NCBI GenBank assembly: GCA_022827185.1
Contig: JAJDTM010000038.1
Span: 124,001-188,000 of the forward strand
Source: Candidatus Poribacteria bacterium
GTDB taxonomy: Bacteria > Poribacteria > WGA-4E > WGA-3G
DNA length: 64,000 bases
Direction of reading: 5' to 3'
Numbering within the stretch: position 1 is the stretch's first letter; every line of letters begins with the position of its first letter. A program made the position numbers and the translations under genes. Below are positions 1-9,074 of this stretch, in pieces. A model generated the notes under the pieces. It made no database searches, was not told where the DNA came from, and saw nothing but the letters and a program-made list of their open reading frames with translations.

Positions 1-4
1 TACC

Positions 5-31
5 GTAGGGGCTGGGTTACCCAGCCCCTAC
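5..31. repeat. Perfect short palindrome
   Basis: Two 13-base arms (GTAGGGGCTGGGT and its complement) flank a single central base. It lies just upstream of the first gene and has no T-run, so it looks like a dispersed palindromic repeat rather than a classical terminator. No second copy is seen in this window. Confidence 0.6.
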
Positions 32-74
32 ATTTCGGTTTGACAATTTGAGAGATTTCGGATACCCTATTGAT

Positions 75-896
75 ATGTCAAAAACCACCGAGAAAAAAAC
101 GATTCAACCGACCGGGAAGTTCCGTGCGATTCCTGTCTCCGTGCCGGACAATCTTGCCAACATCCGGGTCATCCTTTTTGAACCGCGCGAACCGGGAAAT
201 ATCGGCTCTGTTGCCAGAGTTGTGAAGGGGATGGGACTGTCTGAGCTCTATCTGGTCAACCCTGTTCCGTTCCAAGATGTTGATGCAGCATGGTACATGG
301 CACACGGTGCAAAGGATATTCTCGAAAATTGCCACGTCGTTCCAGAACTCAAAGACGCACTTGACGGCATCCAATATCTGGTAGGGACGACGCATCGTCG
401 CCGCGATGTACGCCTGCCGCAACCTGTGCCTGCAAGGGAAGCCGCGCAGACTATCGCCACAATCTCGCAAGATAAACAGGTCGCACTGCTATTTGGACGT
501 GAGGACTTCGGCTTATCCACCGATCAGATGAGTCTTTGTCAATTGACTGCAAGCGTGCCAATGGCGACCAAAAACCCGTCTCTGAACTTGGCGCAAGCGG
601 TTCAGATCTTCGCGTATGAAGTCTTCGTTGCGAGTCTCGGCGAGTATCCACCCTCCGAGATTGACTACGCCGAAGTGAACGTTTTGGAAGAGTTCTACGA
701 GCGTGTGACCCGCCTGTTGGATAAGGTCGGCGTAACCCCATATAACCATGACTGGGAAACGTATCTGAAATCGCTACGGCGGGTCTTCTCCCGCGCACCG
801 TTAGAGGCACGAGACATCGCCACACTGGACCTGATTTTCTCTACAACATTTCGATATATTGAACGGTTGGAGAAGGAGATCGTAGAGGATAAATAA
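75..896 (+). CDS. tRNA 2'-O-methyltransferase, TrmJ/SpoU (SPOUT) family
   Basis: Predicted S-adenosylmethionine-dependent RNA 2'-O-methyltransferase, most like TrmJ, which modifies position 32 of tRNA anticodon loops. The three SpoU motifs are present in order: NIGSVARVVKGMG near residue 43, LLFGREDFGLS near 143, and ATKNPSLNLAQAVQIFAYE near 165. The C-terminal ~80 residues are charged and helical, as in TrmJ dimers. I chose the ATG at 75, giving 273 residues; a TTG at 48 would add nine residues, and neither start has a clear ribosome binding site. It appears monocistronic. The SpoU fold is secure; assignment to TrmJ rather than another SpoU subgroup is inference. Confidence 0.85.
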   Translation: MSKTTEKKTIQPTGKFRAIPVSVPDNLANIRVILFEPREPGNIGSVARVVKGMGLSELYLVNPVPFQDVDAAWYMAHGAKDILENCHVVPELKDALDGIQYLVGTTHRRRDVRLPQPVPAREAAQTIATISQDKQVALLFGREDFGLSTDQMSLCQLTASVPMATKNPSLNLAQAVQIFAYEVFVASLGEYPPSEIDYAEVNVLEEFYERVTRLLDKVGVTPYNHDWETYLKSLRRVFSRAPLEARDIATLDLIFSTTFRYIERLEKEIVEDK

Positions 897-952
897 TTTT
901 CGTGGAGTGTGCTGACCCAATAGACACACCCAAAGTGTTATGGTAAAGAATC

Positions 953-2548
953 ATGAAAACATTTAGCACATACGGACCCGTGAATCCTGAAAAGAATTAC
1001 GTCGTTTCACGCACTGAAGAACTCTCGGACTTTATCAAGCGCGTCAAACAAGGTCGGTATATCGTTATCTTCGCGCCTCGACAGACAGGCAAGACTACAT
1101 TCTTTCAATGGGCACTTGAATCCCTCTCATCCGATACCACAGAAATCTACTTCCCGATTGAACTCAATTTTGAGGTGTATGAAGACTATTCTGCCCCTGA
1201 TTTTTACAACGCCCTCTATCGAAGGATTTGCAAAGAAATTACGCGCGTCTTCCAGAAACGTGGCATCTTGCCTTCTGAAGCTTTAACTCAATTCTTGGAG
1301 AACACAACATTAACCGATCACGTTGCAATGATGGAATTCTTTGAACAATTCGGGGAATTTCTCGGAGATGAGAGGTTTGTCCTCATCATTGACGAGTTTG
1401 ATGGGATCCCCCGCGATGCTGTGAGCGGTTTCCTTCGTTCACTCCGTAATATTTATGTTCACGGTTCTATGCGCCAATGTCCCTACAGTGTTAGCATTGT
1501 AGGCGTTAAGAACATCGCGCAGCTCAATTTAGATCGCTCTATCTCGCCGTTCAATATCCAGGACGAGTTCACCTTGCCTAACTTCACCCTTGAGCAGGTC
1601 CGCGAGCTCCTTGCACAGTATACAGACGAGGTCGGACAACCCTTTGCTCCCGAAGTTATTGAGAGTATTCACAGACAAACTGCCGGACAACCGTTCCTCG
1701 TCAACCGCTTCGCACAGATTCTCACCGAGGAGATGGACATCCCGAAAACTGACACGCTTACGATGACACACTTCTCAAAGGCACACGCAGAAATTCTTGA
1801 AGAAAGGAATACCAACCTTACGCATCTGGTAACGAATATTCGTAGGGACCCGCGCTTTAAAAACATTCTGATGGAAATCGTTTCTTACGAGAGAGGAGTC
1901 CGTTTCAGCTTACGCCAAGAAATCATCAGCGAACTCGCCACTTACGGCGTAATCGCGAGAGGGGCTGACGATCGCTGTGAGATCATCAACCCAATTTATC
2001 ACTACTGCATCCTACAAACATTCAGACCTATAGTGAACGGGTTAGAAAAAGATTACTTTCCCGAAGAGACCGATTTTCCCGACTATCTCACGCCCACGGA
2101 ACAGATTAATATGGAACTCCTTCTCGACAATTTCCGAGATTTTATTGCACGCGTAGGATTTCGGATACTCCAAGTCCCAGAAACACCGAAAGAATTTGTC
2201 GGTCAAGACCTTCTCTATGCTTACCTTGACCAGTTTGTGAGTCTGATCCGTGGGGTAATGTATCTTGAAGTTCAAACCGGACGTGGCAGAATGGACCTTG
2301 TCATCTTCCACAATGGACAGAAATACATTGTCGAAACAAAGATTTGGGAAGGTCAGCGTCGCTATGAAGCGGCTAAAAGACAACTCGCAGCATATCTCAA
2401 ACTGGAGGGTATGAACGAAGGATACTACGTCGTCTTCGATCATCGCGCAGAACCAGAACCCCGGGCAGAAACAGAAACAATAGACGGTTTGACAATCCGA
2501 AGCTACGTCATTCCTGTCATCCAAGAAACCCCTTCACAACAGACATAA
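953..2548 (+). CDS. AAA-family ATPase with C-terminal PD-(D/E)XK nuclease-like domain
   Basis: A 531-residue protein of the family of AAA-like ATPases that carry a PD-(D/E)XK domain. Walker A is APRQTGKTTF at residues 41-50, and Walker B is FVLIIDEFDG near 142. The ATPase domain is followed by a helical and winged-helix-like stretch (roughly 230-360). The C-terminal module (about 400-500) has GRGRMDLVIF then YIVETKIW, the D...ExK arrangement of PD-(D/E)XK nucleases. The cellular role of such proteins is not established; mobile-element or defence functions are often suspected. It stands alone on its strand between unrelated genes, with no partner of similar type beside it. Confidence 0.75.
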   Translation: MKTFSTYGPVNPEKNYVVSRTEELSDFIKRVKQGRYIVIFAPRQTGKTTFFQWALESLSSDTTEIYFPIELNFEVYEDYSAPDFYNALYRRICKEITRVFQKRGILPSEALTQFLENTTLTDHVAMMEFFEQFGEFLGDERFVLIIDEFDGIPRDAVSGFLRSLRNIYVHGSMRQCPYSVSIVGVKNIAQLNLDRSISPFNIQDEFTLPNFTLEQVRELLAQYTDEVGQPFAPEVIESIHRQTAGQPFLVNRFAQILTEEMDIPKTDTLTMTHFSKAHAEILEERNTNLTHLVTNIRRDPRFKNILMEIVSYERGVRFSLRQEIISELATYGVIARGADDRCEIINPIYHYCILQTFRPIVNGLEKDYFPEETDFPDYLTPTEQINMELLLDNFRDFIARVGFRILQVPETPKEFVGQDLLYAYLDQFVSLIRGVMYLEVQTGRGRMDLVIFHNGQKYIVETKIWEGQRRYEAAKRQLAAYLKLEGMNEGYYVVFDHRAEPEPRAETETIDGLTIRSYVIPVIQETPSQQT

Positions 2549-2689
2549 CACCGCTTGCGCATAGGCAATGATTGAACACATCTAAAAGTTAGTGGATTCT
2601 ACTTGAATTTTGGGGTGTACTAACGTATCATATATGTGTAGAAATTGAATAGTTTGTAAGTGTGAAAAGTTTATAAAATAGACGAAAAA

Positions 2690-5600
2690 ATGCGATATAT
2701 TAAACCCATCGTTTGGCTCATCTTTATCTGTTCCGGTGCCAGCGGTCTCATCTATCAAGTCATCTGGATGCGACAGCTGATGCTTATCTTCGGCAGCACC
2801 GTCTTCGCGACGAGTACCGTCCTGACAGCGTTTATGGCAGGACTCGCACTCGGCAGCTACTACTTCGGTCGGAAGATCGACGAAAGCACGCAATCACCGT
2901 TACGGATTTACGCGCTGCTCGAAGCAGGTATCGGTGCGTTCTGCCTTGTCTGGCCCCTCATTTTAGCAGCACTGAGCGCACTCTATGTGTTGATCCATCG
3001 CAACGTCACTTCAGAGTTCTACACCCTCTCACTTATCCGTTTCGTGTTGACATTCGGAGTCCTGTTAATTCCGTCTACATTGATGGGCGGCACACTACCG
3101 GTACTCACCCGTTTCTTCGTGAAAAGACTGGAGCAACTCGGAACGAACATCGGCATCCTGTATGCGTTGAACACATTCGGTGCGGTCATCGGAACTGTGG
3201 CAGCAGGCTTCTTCCTGATTGAAGCGTTGGGTATCCAATGGACACTCGGTGTGGGTATCGTTATTAATTTCGCTGTAGCCGTGATTGCATTAGGATTAAC
3301 ACGGAAGACGTTAGCAACAGAAGCAGACGATCCACAAGAAGTGATAGAACAACTGGAGTCCGAAGATGTCATGCATCAACCTGAGAGAAATTTGGTCCTG
3401 TGGGCAATAGGGATCTCAGGGTTTTGCGCGTTGGCGTATGAGGTGTTGTGGACCCGTATCATGGTGTTCTTCCTCGGTAGCACGACCTATGCGTTCGCAA
3501 CGATGCTCGCGGCGTTCCTGTTCGGCATCGCGTTAGGAAGCATGGTGTTTGCGCGCTGGGTTGACCGAATCAAACAACCCATGGCAGTTTTTGGTATTGC
3601 CCAACTCGGTATCGGACTCTTCGCGCTGATCCTAATGCCAGCGTTTGAGGAATTGTATGGAATGAGCCGCGCATTTCAATCCACCTTCGGTGCGAGCAGG
3701 TTCTGGACATTCTTCTCCTGCTTCCTCGTGATGTGTCTGCCGACCTTTTTGATGGGTGCAAGTTTTCCGCTGGTAACGAAAATCTACACCGGCAGCGCAC
3801 AGCAGCTCGGTAAAAGTATCGGAAACGTCTATGCAGTCAACACAGTCGGCAGTATTTTAGGGGCGTTTTGTGCAGGGTTCATTCTGATCCCACTCTTAGG
3901 TATCCGACCGAGCATTGTGCTAACGGTCGCCTTAAACTCAGGTATCGGATGTCTGCTCGTTTTGCGAAGCAGCGGACAGACCGAAACCGGAAAATCACTC
4001 GTACAAGGGATCGGTATCGGGATGCCGATTCTCAACATCGGGTTAGCGGTGATCCTGCTGCTCACCGTGAATCAACCACTTTTCCTGAAGAGCGCGATTT
4101 TCAAAACCCAACGCCCCGGTGATACACTCGTCGATTACAATGAAGAGGTGGATGCAACGGTAACGACACTGAGAGATGATGAAGGGGTCTATCGGCTCTA
4201 TGTAGATACAAATCAAGCAGCTGATGCCTCGCGGTGGGATTCGCCGTCACATCGTGTTATCGCACATCTGCCGTTGTTATTGCACCCGCGTCCAAAACGC
4301 GCACTTGTCGTCGGATTCGGTATGGGACTCACCTCGCATTCAATCACACAACACGGCGTACAGGTTGACGCGATTGAGCTGTCCAGCGGTGTGCTCGCTG
4401 CAGCGCGAAAGCATTTCGCACATGTCAACGAAAATATATTTGAAAACCGGCTATTTAACTACAAGCTCAACGATGGACGCAACCACATCTTGATGACAAA
4501 GACGAAGTACGACATGATTTCAACGGGTATTATCCATCCGCTTGTGAGTGCCGGGAGTTCTAATATCTATACTGCCGATTTCTATCGTTTGTGCCGCCGG
4601 ATCCTGAGTGAAGACGGCATCATGTGCCAGTGGGTGCCGCTGCATCGTCTACCAGAGGCGCACTATAAGATGATTGTACGCACTTTCATTGAGGTATTCC
4701 CAGAGACAACACTCTGGTATAAATACACACCCGATTTTGTGATTCTCATCGGTACGCGTCAGCCGCTCCGGATTGACTATAAAAACTTCATAGCCCGCGC
4801 ACAGATAGCGAATATCCGTGAAGGTCTTGCCGCTGATGACTTGGACGGTCGGTCGTTACTCGATTCATTTATGATGGGGCCTGAGGCAGTCCACAAATAC
4901 GTCGGCGTTGGACCTATCCACACAGACAATCGCCCGCGATTAGAATTCTTTCGAGGCGCGGATCTGGTGGGGACAACCACACAAAACGTAAAAGGCATGG
5001 CAGAATATCGGGAACGGGTATTGCCGTATCTCACAAACTATGGCACGACACTCGCAGAGACAAGAGCCGTTCGAGAGCAACTTGACACCTACTTTAGAGC
5101 CACGCAGAAATTAATCCGTGGACAGATTTCTTACGCAAGCCGACAATACCAGAATGCCTTCGGCCTCATGAACGAGGCGGTGGAACTCAATCCTGCGGAC
5201 GAAACAATCCGCTACAACTTCGGTGTCGTTTCAGGCTTAATTCACGAAGGTACGCGGGAAGAACTCCGACAGATTGAACAACAGGTGCAACAGACGATGG
5301 CACAGAATCCTGAGGACATTCAGGGACACCTGTATTTGGCGACAGTGTATGAACAATCGGCAGCAGAATATGAGCGAAAAGGCGAACTTGAAGCGGCAAA
5401 AAAGGAACTCGGAAAGGCAGCAAAAGAACTTGAGGAATTTCTCAGACGTGATCCGAGTCGATCGGATGTTTACCTAATTTTAGGGCCGCTTTATGAACGC
5501 CAAGAACGCTACAAAGAAGCACTCCGCACATATCAACGGCTTGAACGGCAAGAGGAGGCTTTGCAGTTACCTGCCCCAATTCTCGCTGCGATGGCACGAC

Positions 5601-5854
5601 TCCACCTAATATTAGAAAATGTTGAAGCAGCCGAAAAATACGCGCAAAAAGGTATCGCTGCAGACCCAAATTCGTGGCGTTCGCATTACATCTTGGGAAA
5701 TATCTACGCTACCAAGAATCAGCCGCAAAAACAGATAGAATATTATAACAACGCTTTGAAAGTACTCGATGAAATCATCCGAATCGCTTCAGATCCGAAC
5801 GACTTACTCGCCAGAGAACAGATTCAAAATGAACTTGAAGAATTAAAAAAATAA
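2690..5854 (+). CDS. Polytopic membrane spermidine-synthase-like protein with TPR tail
   Basis: A 1054-residue fusion. Residues 1-430 form a multi-pass membrane region with two related halves, each opening with the same signature (SGASGLIYQVIWMRQ near 17 and SGFCALAYEVLWTR near 243), as in transporter-like membrane proteins fused to spermidine synthase. A class I methyltransferase/spermidine-synthase fold follows: VVGFGMGLTSHS near 541, an acidic DAIELSSGV strand, then an active-site-like region near 600-660. From about 800 to the end are TPR helices. The catalytic part binds a nucleotide-type cofactor in known relatives, but polyamine synthesis should not be assumed. No Shine-Dalgarno precedes the ATG; the leader is A-rich. 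Confidence 0.75.
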   Translation: MRYIKPIVWLIFICSGASGLIYQVIWMRQLMLIFGSTVFATSTVLTAFMAGLALGSYYFGRKIDESTQSPLRIYALLEAGIGAFCLVWPLILAALSALYVLIHRNVTSEFYTLSLIRFVLTFGVLLIPSTLMGGTLPVLTRFFVKRLEQLGTNIGILYALNTFGAVIGTVAAGFFLIEALGIQWTLGVGIVINFAVAVIALGLTRKTLATEADDPQEVIEQLESEDVMHQPERNLVLWAIGISGFCALAYEVLWTRIMVFFLGSTTYAFATMLAAFLFGIALGSMVFARWVDRIKQPMAVFGIAQLGIGLFALILMPAFEELYGMSRAFQSTFGASRFWTFFSCFLVMCLPTFLMGASFPLVTKIYTGSAQQLGKSIGNVYAVNTVGSILGAFCAGFILIPLLGIRPSIVLTVALNSGIGCLLVLRSSGQTETGKSLVQGIGIGMPILNIGLAVILLLTVNQPLFLKSAIFKTQRPGDTLVDYNEEVDATVTTLRDDEGVYRLYVDTNQAADASRWDSPSHRVIAHLPLLLHPRPKRALVVGFGMGLTSHSITQHGVQVDAIELSSGVLAAARKHFAHVNENIFENRLFNYKLNDGRNHILMTKTKYDMISTGIIHPLVSAGSSNIYTADFYRLCRRILSEDGIMCQWVPLHRLPEAHYKMIVRTFIEVFPETTLWYKYTPDFVILIGTRQPLRIDYKNFIARAQIANIREGLAADDLDGRSLLDSFMMGPEAVHKYVGVGPIHTDNRPRLEFFRGADLVGTTTQNVKGMAEYRERVLPYLTNYGTTLAETRAVREQLDTYFRATQKLIRGQISYASRQYQNAFGLMNEAVELNPADETIRYNFGVVSGLIHEGTREELRQIEQQVQQTMAQNPEDIQGHLYLATVYEQSAAEYERKGELEAAKKELGKAAKELEEFLRRDPSRSDVYLILGPLYERQERYKEALRTYQRLERQEEALQLPAPILAAMARLHLILENVEAAEKYAQKGIAADPNSWRSHYILGNIYATKNQPQKQIEYYNNALKVLDEIIRIASDPNDLLAREQIQNELEELKK

Positions 5855-5875
5855 TATCTTAAGTGCAAAGTAGTA

Positions 5876-5893
5876 GGCACGCTCCGCTGTGCC
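5876..5893. repeat. Short hairpin GGCAC/GTGCC
   Basis: A 5-base stem with an 8-base loop immediately after the spermidine-synthase-like gene. There is no following T-run, so it is not a convincing intrinsic terminator. Confidence 0.35.
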
Positions 5894-6000
5894 GTTCACC
5901 CCTATCGTTTCATTGAGTGAACGCAATTTATGAATTTCAGAAACGATCCAGTGTTTAATCGTTTAAAACGTCCTATCCTAAAAATGGTAGGGAATTCTTT

Positions 6001-6090
6001 AGGACTTACGCAGCCCCGTTTGCTGTCGGGGTTTGAAACCCCGCCAGCAGTGCGTGATAGGTAAGTTATCATGGAAAATGCGTAAGTCCT
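6001..6090. mobile_element. MITE-like element, copy 1 (core type A)
   Basis: A 90-base element bounded by exact 12-base inverted repeats AGGACTTACGCA (6001-6012) and TGCGTAAGTCCT (6079-6090). The core holds the GGGGTTTGAAACCCC palindrome. The left flank ends TTCTTT and the right flank, after one base, reads TTCTTA, an imperfect 6-base target-site duplication. There is no coding capacity. It lies in the leader of the aspartyl-tRNA synthetase gene, 56 bases from the start codon. Confidence 0.8.
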
Positions 6091-6146
6091 GTTCTTAATA
6101 GGAGGAACCCTTGCACCCAGTAAACAAGCAAGGGAATATCTAATCA

Positions 6147-8174
6147 ATGTCTCAAGAAACCCAAGAAGCCACATCTGCCCGTTTAAAACGGACCCATTAT
6201 TGTGGCGACCTGCGTTTAACTGACGCGGGGACGACCGCGCAACTCAACGGCTGGGTCAAACGTCGCCGCGACCACGGCGGTGTCATCTTCGTCGATTTAC
6301 GCGATAGAACCGGTATCACACAGGTCGTCTTTGATCCACAGATTGACGAAAAAGCGCACGCCATTGCGGACGCTGTCAGAAGTGAATTCGTACTGAACGT
6401 CAGTGGCACTGTCCGCGAACGCGAACCCGGCGATCCGCTTTTCCATGCCGACGCGACTTATCAAACAGACCTCGCCGAAGGCACGCTGTCTCCAGCATTC
6501 CGAGCCCTATTCTCAGATACAGACCCCAAATACACGCTCTCCGAAGAAATTGAAGTAGCAACCCGAGTCCAAGGCGAGCGATGGTTGGTCACTGATGTCG
6601 AAAACAATCGGACATATCACATTGAGAACCAAGAAGCGGGTCTTATCGTTTATCAAGGCACCGTCAATCCCGAACTTGATACAGGCGAAATTGAGGTCGC
6701 TGTAGATTCTCTGCACATTTTGAATACTGCCAAAACACCGCCGTTCCCGGTTGAAGACGATATTGATGTCGCAGAGGATATTCGGATGCGCTACCGGTTC
6801 ATTGATCTGCGCAGACCTGAGATGCAGAAGACACTGGCGATGCGGCATAAAGCAGCCCTCGCAGCACGCAACTATATGAACGAACAAGGCTTCCTTGAGA
6901 TTGAGACACCTATCTTGGCGAATAGCACACCTGAAGGCGCGCGCGACGTGCTTGTGCCAAGCCGCTATAATCCCGGTCGGTTCTACGCGCTCCCGCAATC
7001 ACCACAGCAGTTCAAGCAGATCCTCATGATGAGCGGTGTTGACCGGTATTTCCAAATCGCGCGATGTTTCCGTGATGAAGATACACGTGCCGATAGACAG
7101 CTGGAGTTCACGCAGCTCGATATTGAGATGTCCTTCGCAGACACGGACGATGTGCTTGAGGTAACCGAAGGATTGATGAAACGGATATTTGAAGAAGCAG
7201 GCAACATCCCTGTCCAAACCCCGTTTCTAAGGCTCACCTACCACGAATCGATGGCACGGTTCGGAAACGACAAACCTGATACACGGTTCGGTATGGAACT
7301 CACAGACCTCTCCGATGTCATGGCAGATTGCGACTTCCAAGTATTCGCACGCACATTAGCCAGCGGCGGACAGGTCAAAGCCATCGCCGTACCGGGTGGT
7401 GAAGACTTCTCACGCAAAGACATTGACGACCTGACTGCATTCGTCGCGACCTATCGCGCGAAAGGATTGGCATGGGTCAAAGTCACGGCAGATGGTTTCT
7501 CATCTGGGATCGTCAAGTTCTTCACAACGGAGCAACTCGAAACGGCGCAAGAGCGAACAGGCGCGCAACCGGGAGACATCATGTTCTTCGTCGCTGACAA
7601 GCCGAAGGTCGTCGCCGATGCGCTCGGCTATCTCCGTCTTCATCTCGGGAAAAAACTCAATCTTATCGATAAAAGTCTATACAACTTTTTGTGGATCGTT
7701 GATTACCCACTGTTTGACTGGAACGAGGAAGAGAACCGCTACGAACCCCATCATCACCTCTTCACAAGCTGCACAGAGGAGACACTCCCTCTCTTAGATA
7801 CGGATCCAGGGAAAGTTCAGAGCCAACATTACGATCTCGTCTGCAACGGGTATGAGGTCTGTAGTGGGAGTGTGAGGATCCACCGATGGGATATTCAACA
7901 GAAGATCTTCGGCATTCTCAATATCACACCGGAGGAGGCTGAGAGCCGGTTCGGCTATTTCATAGACGCGTTGGCGTATGGCACACCCCCACATGCTGGC
8001 ATCGCACCCGGACTTGACCGGATGGTAATGCTGATGCGGAACGAGGAGAACATCCGAGAAGTCATCGCGTTCCCGAAATCACAACAGGGCCTCTGCCCAC
8101 TCACGCACGCGCCCTCTGTTGTATCGGATGAACAGTTAGAAGAACTCTCCATCCGGGTTGATGCGGATGGTTAA
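6147..8174 (+). CDS. aspS: Aspartyl-tRNA synthetase with an extra inserted segment
   Basis: Charges tRNA-Asp (or Asp/Asn) in the cytoplasm. The N-terminal OB anticodon-binding domain begins [21 protein letters not shown]. The class II core shows [19 protein letters not shown], the motif-2 region [28 protein letters not shown], a bacterial GAD insertion (about 385-515), and motif 3 [13 protein letters not shown]. Length is 675 residues against roughly 590 usually. The excess is a ~78-residue insert at about 93-170 that splits the OB domain between VRERE and [14 protein letters not shown]. The reading frame is intact, so the enzyme should be functional. The ATG is preceded by AAGGGA. A MITE-like repeat sits in its leader. 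Confidence 0.95.
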   Translation: [675 protein letters not shown]

Positions 8175-8208
8175 AATAAGAAGATTTATACCTGTAGCAT
8201 AAACTGTT

Positions 8209-8311
8209 GGGGCTTACGTACGACCTCTTAAAGTCCCCCTGATAAGGGGGATTTAGGGGGTTTAAAAAGCGAAAATCTACCATCGTGTGCTAATAAATTT
8301 GCGTAAGTCCT
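8209..8311. mobile_element. MITE-like element, copy 2 (core type B, degenerate left end)
   Basis: The right end is the exact 12-base terminal repeat TGCGTAAGTCCT (8300-8311); the left end GGGGCTTACGTA has three mismatches to it. The core carries the CCCCCTGATAAGGGGG motif (8228-8267). Flanks ACTGTT (8203-8208) and ACCGTT (8313-8318) form an imperfect target duplication. The flanking bases resemble an uninterrupted sequence near 14318-14341, which looks like an empty site. Confidence 0.7.
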
Positions 8312-8356
8312 AACCGTTAGTTTGTGCCTATCGCGTATCCCTTCGAGAGAGGAACG

Positions 8357-9064
8357 ATGCAAAAGAAAATACACGCTGCCCCGACACTCGTCTATCCCGA
8401 ATCAGACGGAGAACCGATGGCAGAAACTCCGAGACATCAGCAAGTGATGATAGATTGCATGGATATCCTACGAAGCCATTTCCACGGGTTTGCAGATGTG
8501 TATATCGGCGGAAATATGATGCTGTATTATGAGGAGGGGAATCCTCGGAAGAGCATCTCCCCGGATGTATTCATGGTTCGCGGGCTGTCGAAAAAAGAGC
8601 TCCGAACATATAAAACGTGGGAACAACCCCCAACGCTTGATTTTGTGTTAGAAGTTGCGAGTCCAAGCACATACACGCGAGACTTCAACGAGAAGATGGA
8701 GATTTACGCAAAGATTCTGCGGGTCAAAGAGTATTGCATCTATGACCCGTATCACGAGATTGATCCGTATTTTGTTGGGTTCCGACTTGTCGGTGAGGTG
8801 TATAAGGAGATACTGTTTGTGAACGCACGGATCCCTTTTGAAGTGTTAGGCTTGGAGTTGGGTGAGCATGAGGGGGTGCTGCGTTTATATGATCCTGTTA
8901 AGTCTGCGTGGTTATTTACTTCTCAAGAACGCGTAAGCGATGCGGAAGTCCGCGTAGCACAAGAATCCCGTGCACGACAAGAGGCGGAATCTCGCGCCCA
9001 ACACGCCGAAGCCGAACTCGAAAAACTGCGCGCAGCCCTTGAACGTTTAGAAACAACCAAATAG
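8357..9064 (+). CDS. Uma2 family (DUF820) putative endonuclease, copy A
   Basis: A 235-residue Uma2-family protein with a restriction-endonuclease-like fold. The core acidic pattern is visible: SPDVFMVRGLSKK near 67, then LDFVLEVASPST near 95, and a conserved KEYCIYDP strand. The C-terminal ~45 residues form a charged coiled coil ending in EAELEKLRAALERL. I use the ATG at 8357, preceded by GAGAGGAACG and matching the start of its paralogue at 19934; the upstream GTG at 8324 is less likely. It is followed within 10 bases by the giant cytochrome/LRR gene, so the two are probably co-transcribed. The function of Uma2 proteins is unsettled. Confidence 0.85.
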   Translation: MQKKIHAAPTLVYPESDGEPMAETPRHQQVMIDCMDILRSHFHGFADVYIGGNMMLYYEEGNPRKSISPDVFMVRGLSKKELRTYKTWEQPPTLDFVLEVASPSTYTRDFNEKMEIYAKILRVKEYCIYDPYHEIDPYFVGFRLVGEVYKEILFVNARIPFEVLGLELGEHEGVLRLYDPVKSAWLFTSQERVSDAEVRVAQESRARQEAESRAQHAEAELEKLRAALERLETTK

Positions 9065-9074
9065 GAGATTGATT

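Noticed and set aside
5876-5893. Intrinsic terminator after the spermidine-synthase-like gene
   Set aside because: Short stem and no T-run.
5994-6146. T-box or other riboswitch before aspS
   Set aside because: The leader is explained by the MITE-like element; no T-box specifier or conserved T-box sequence is visible.
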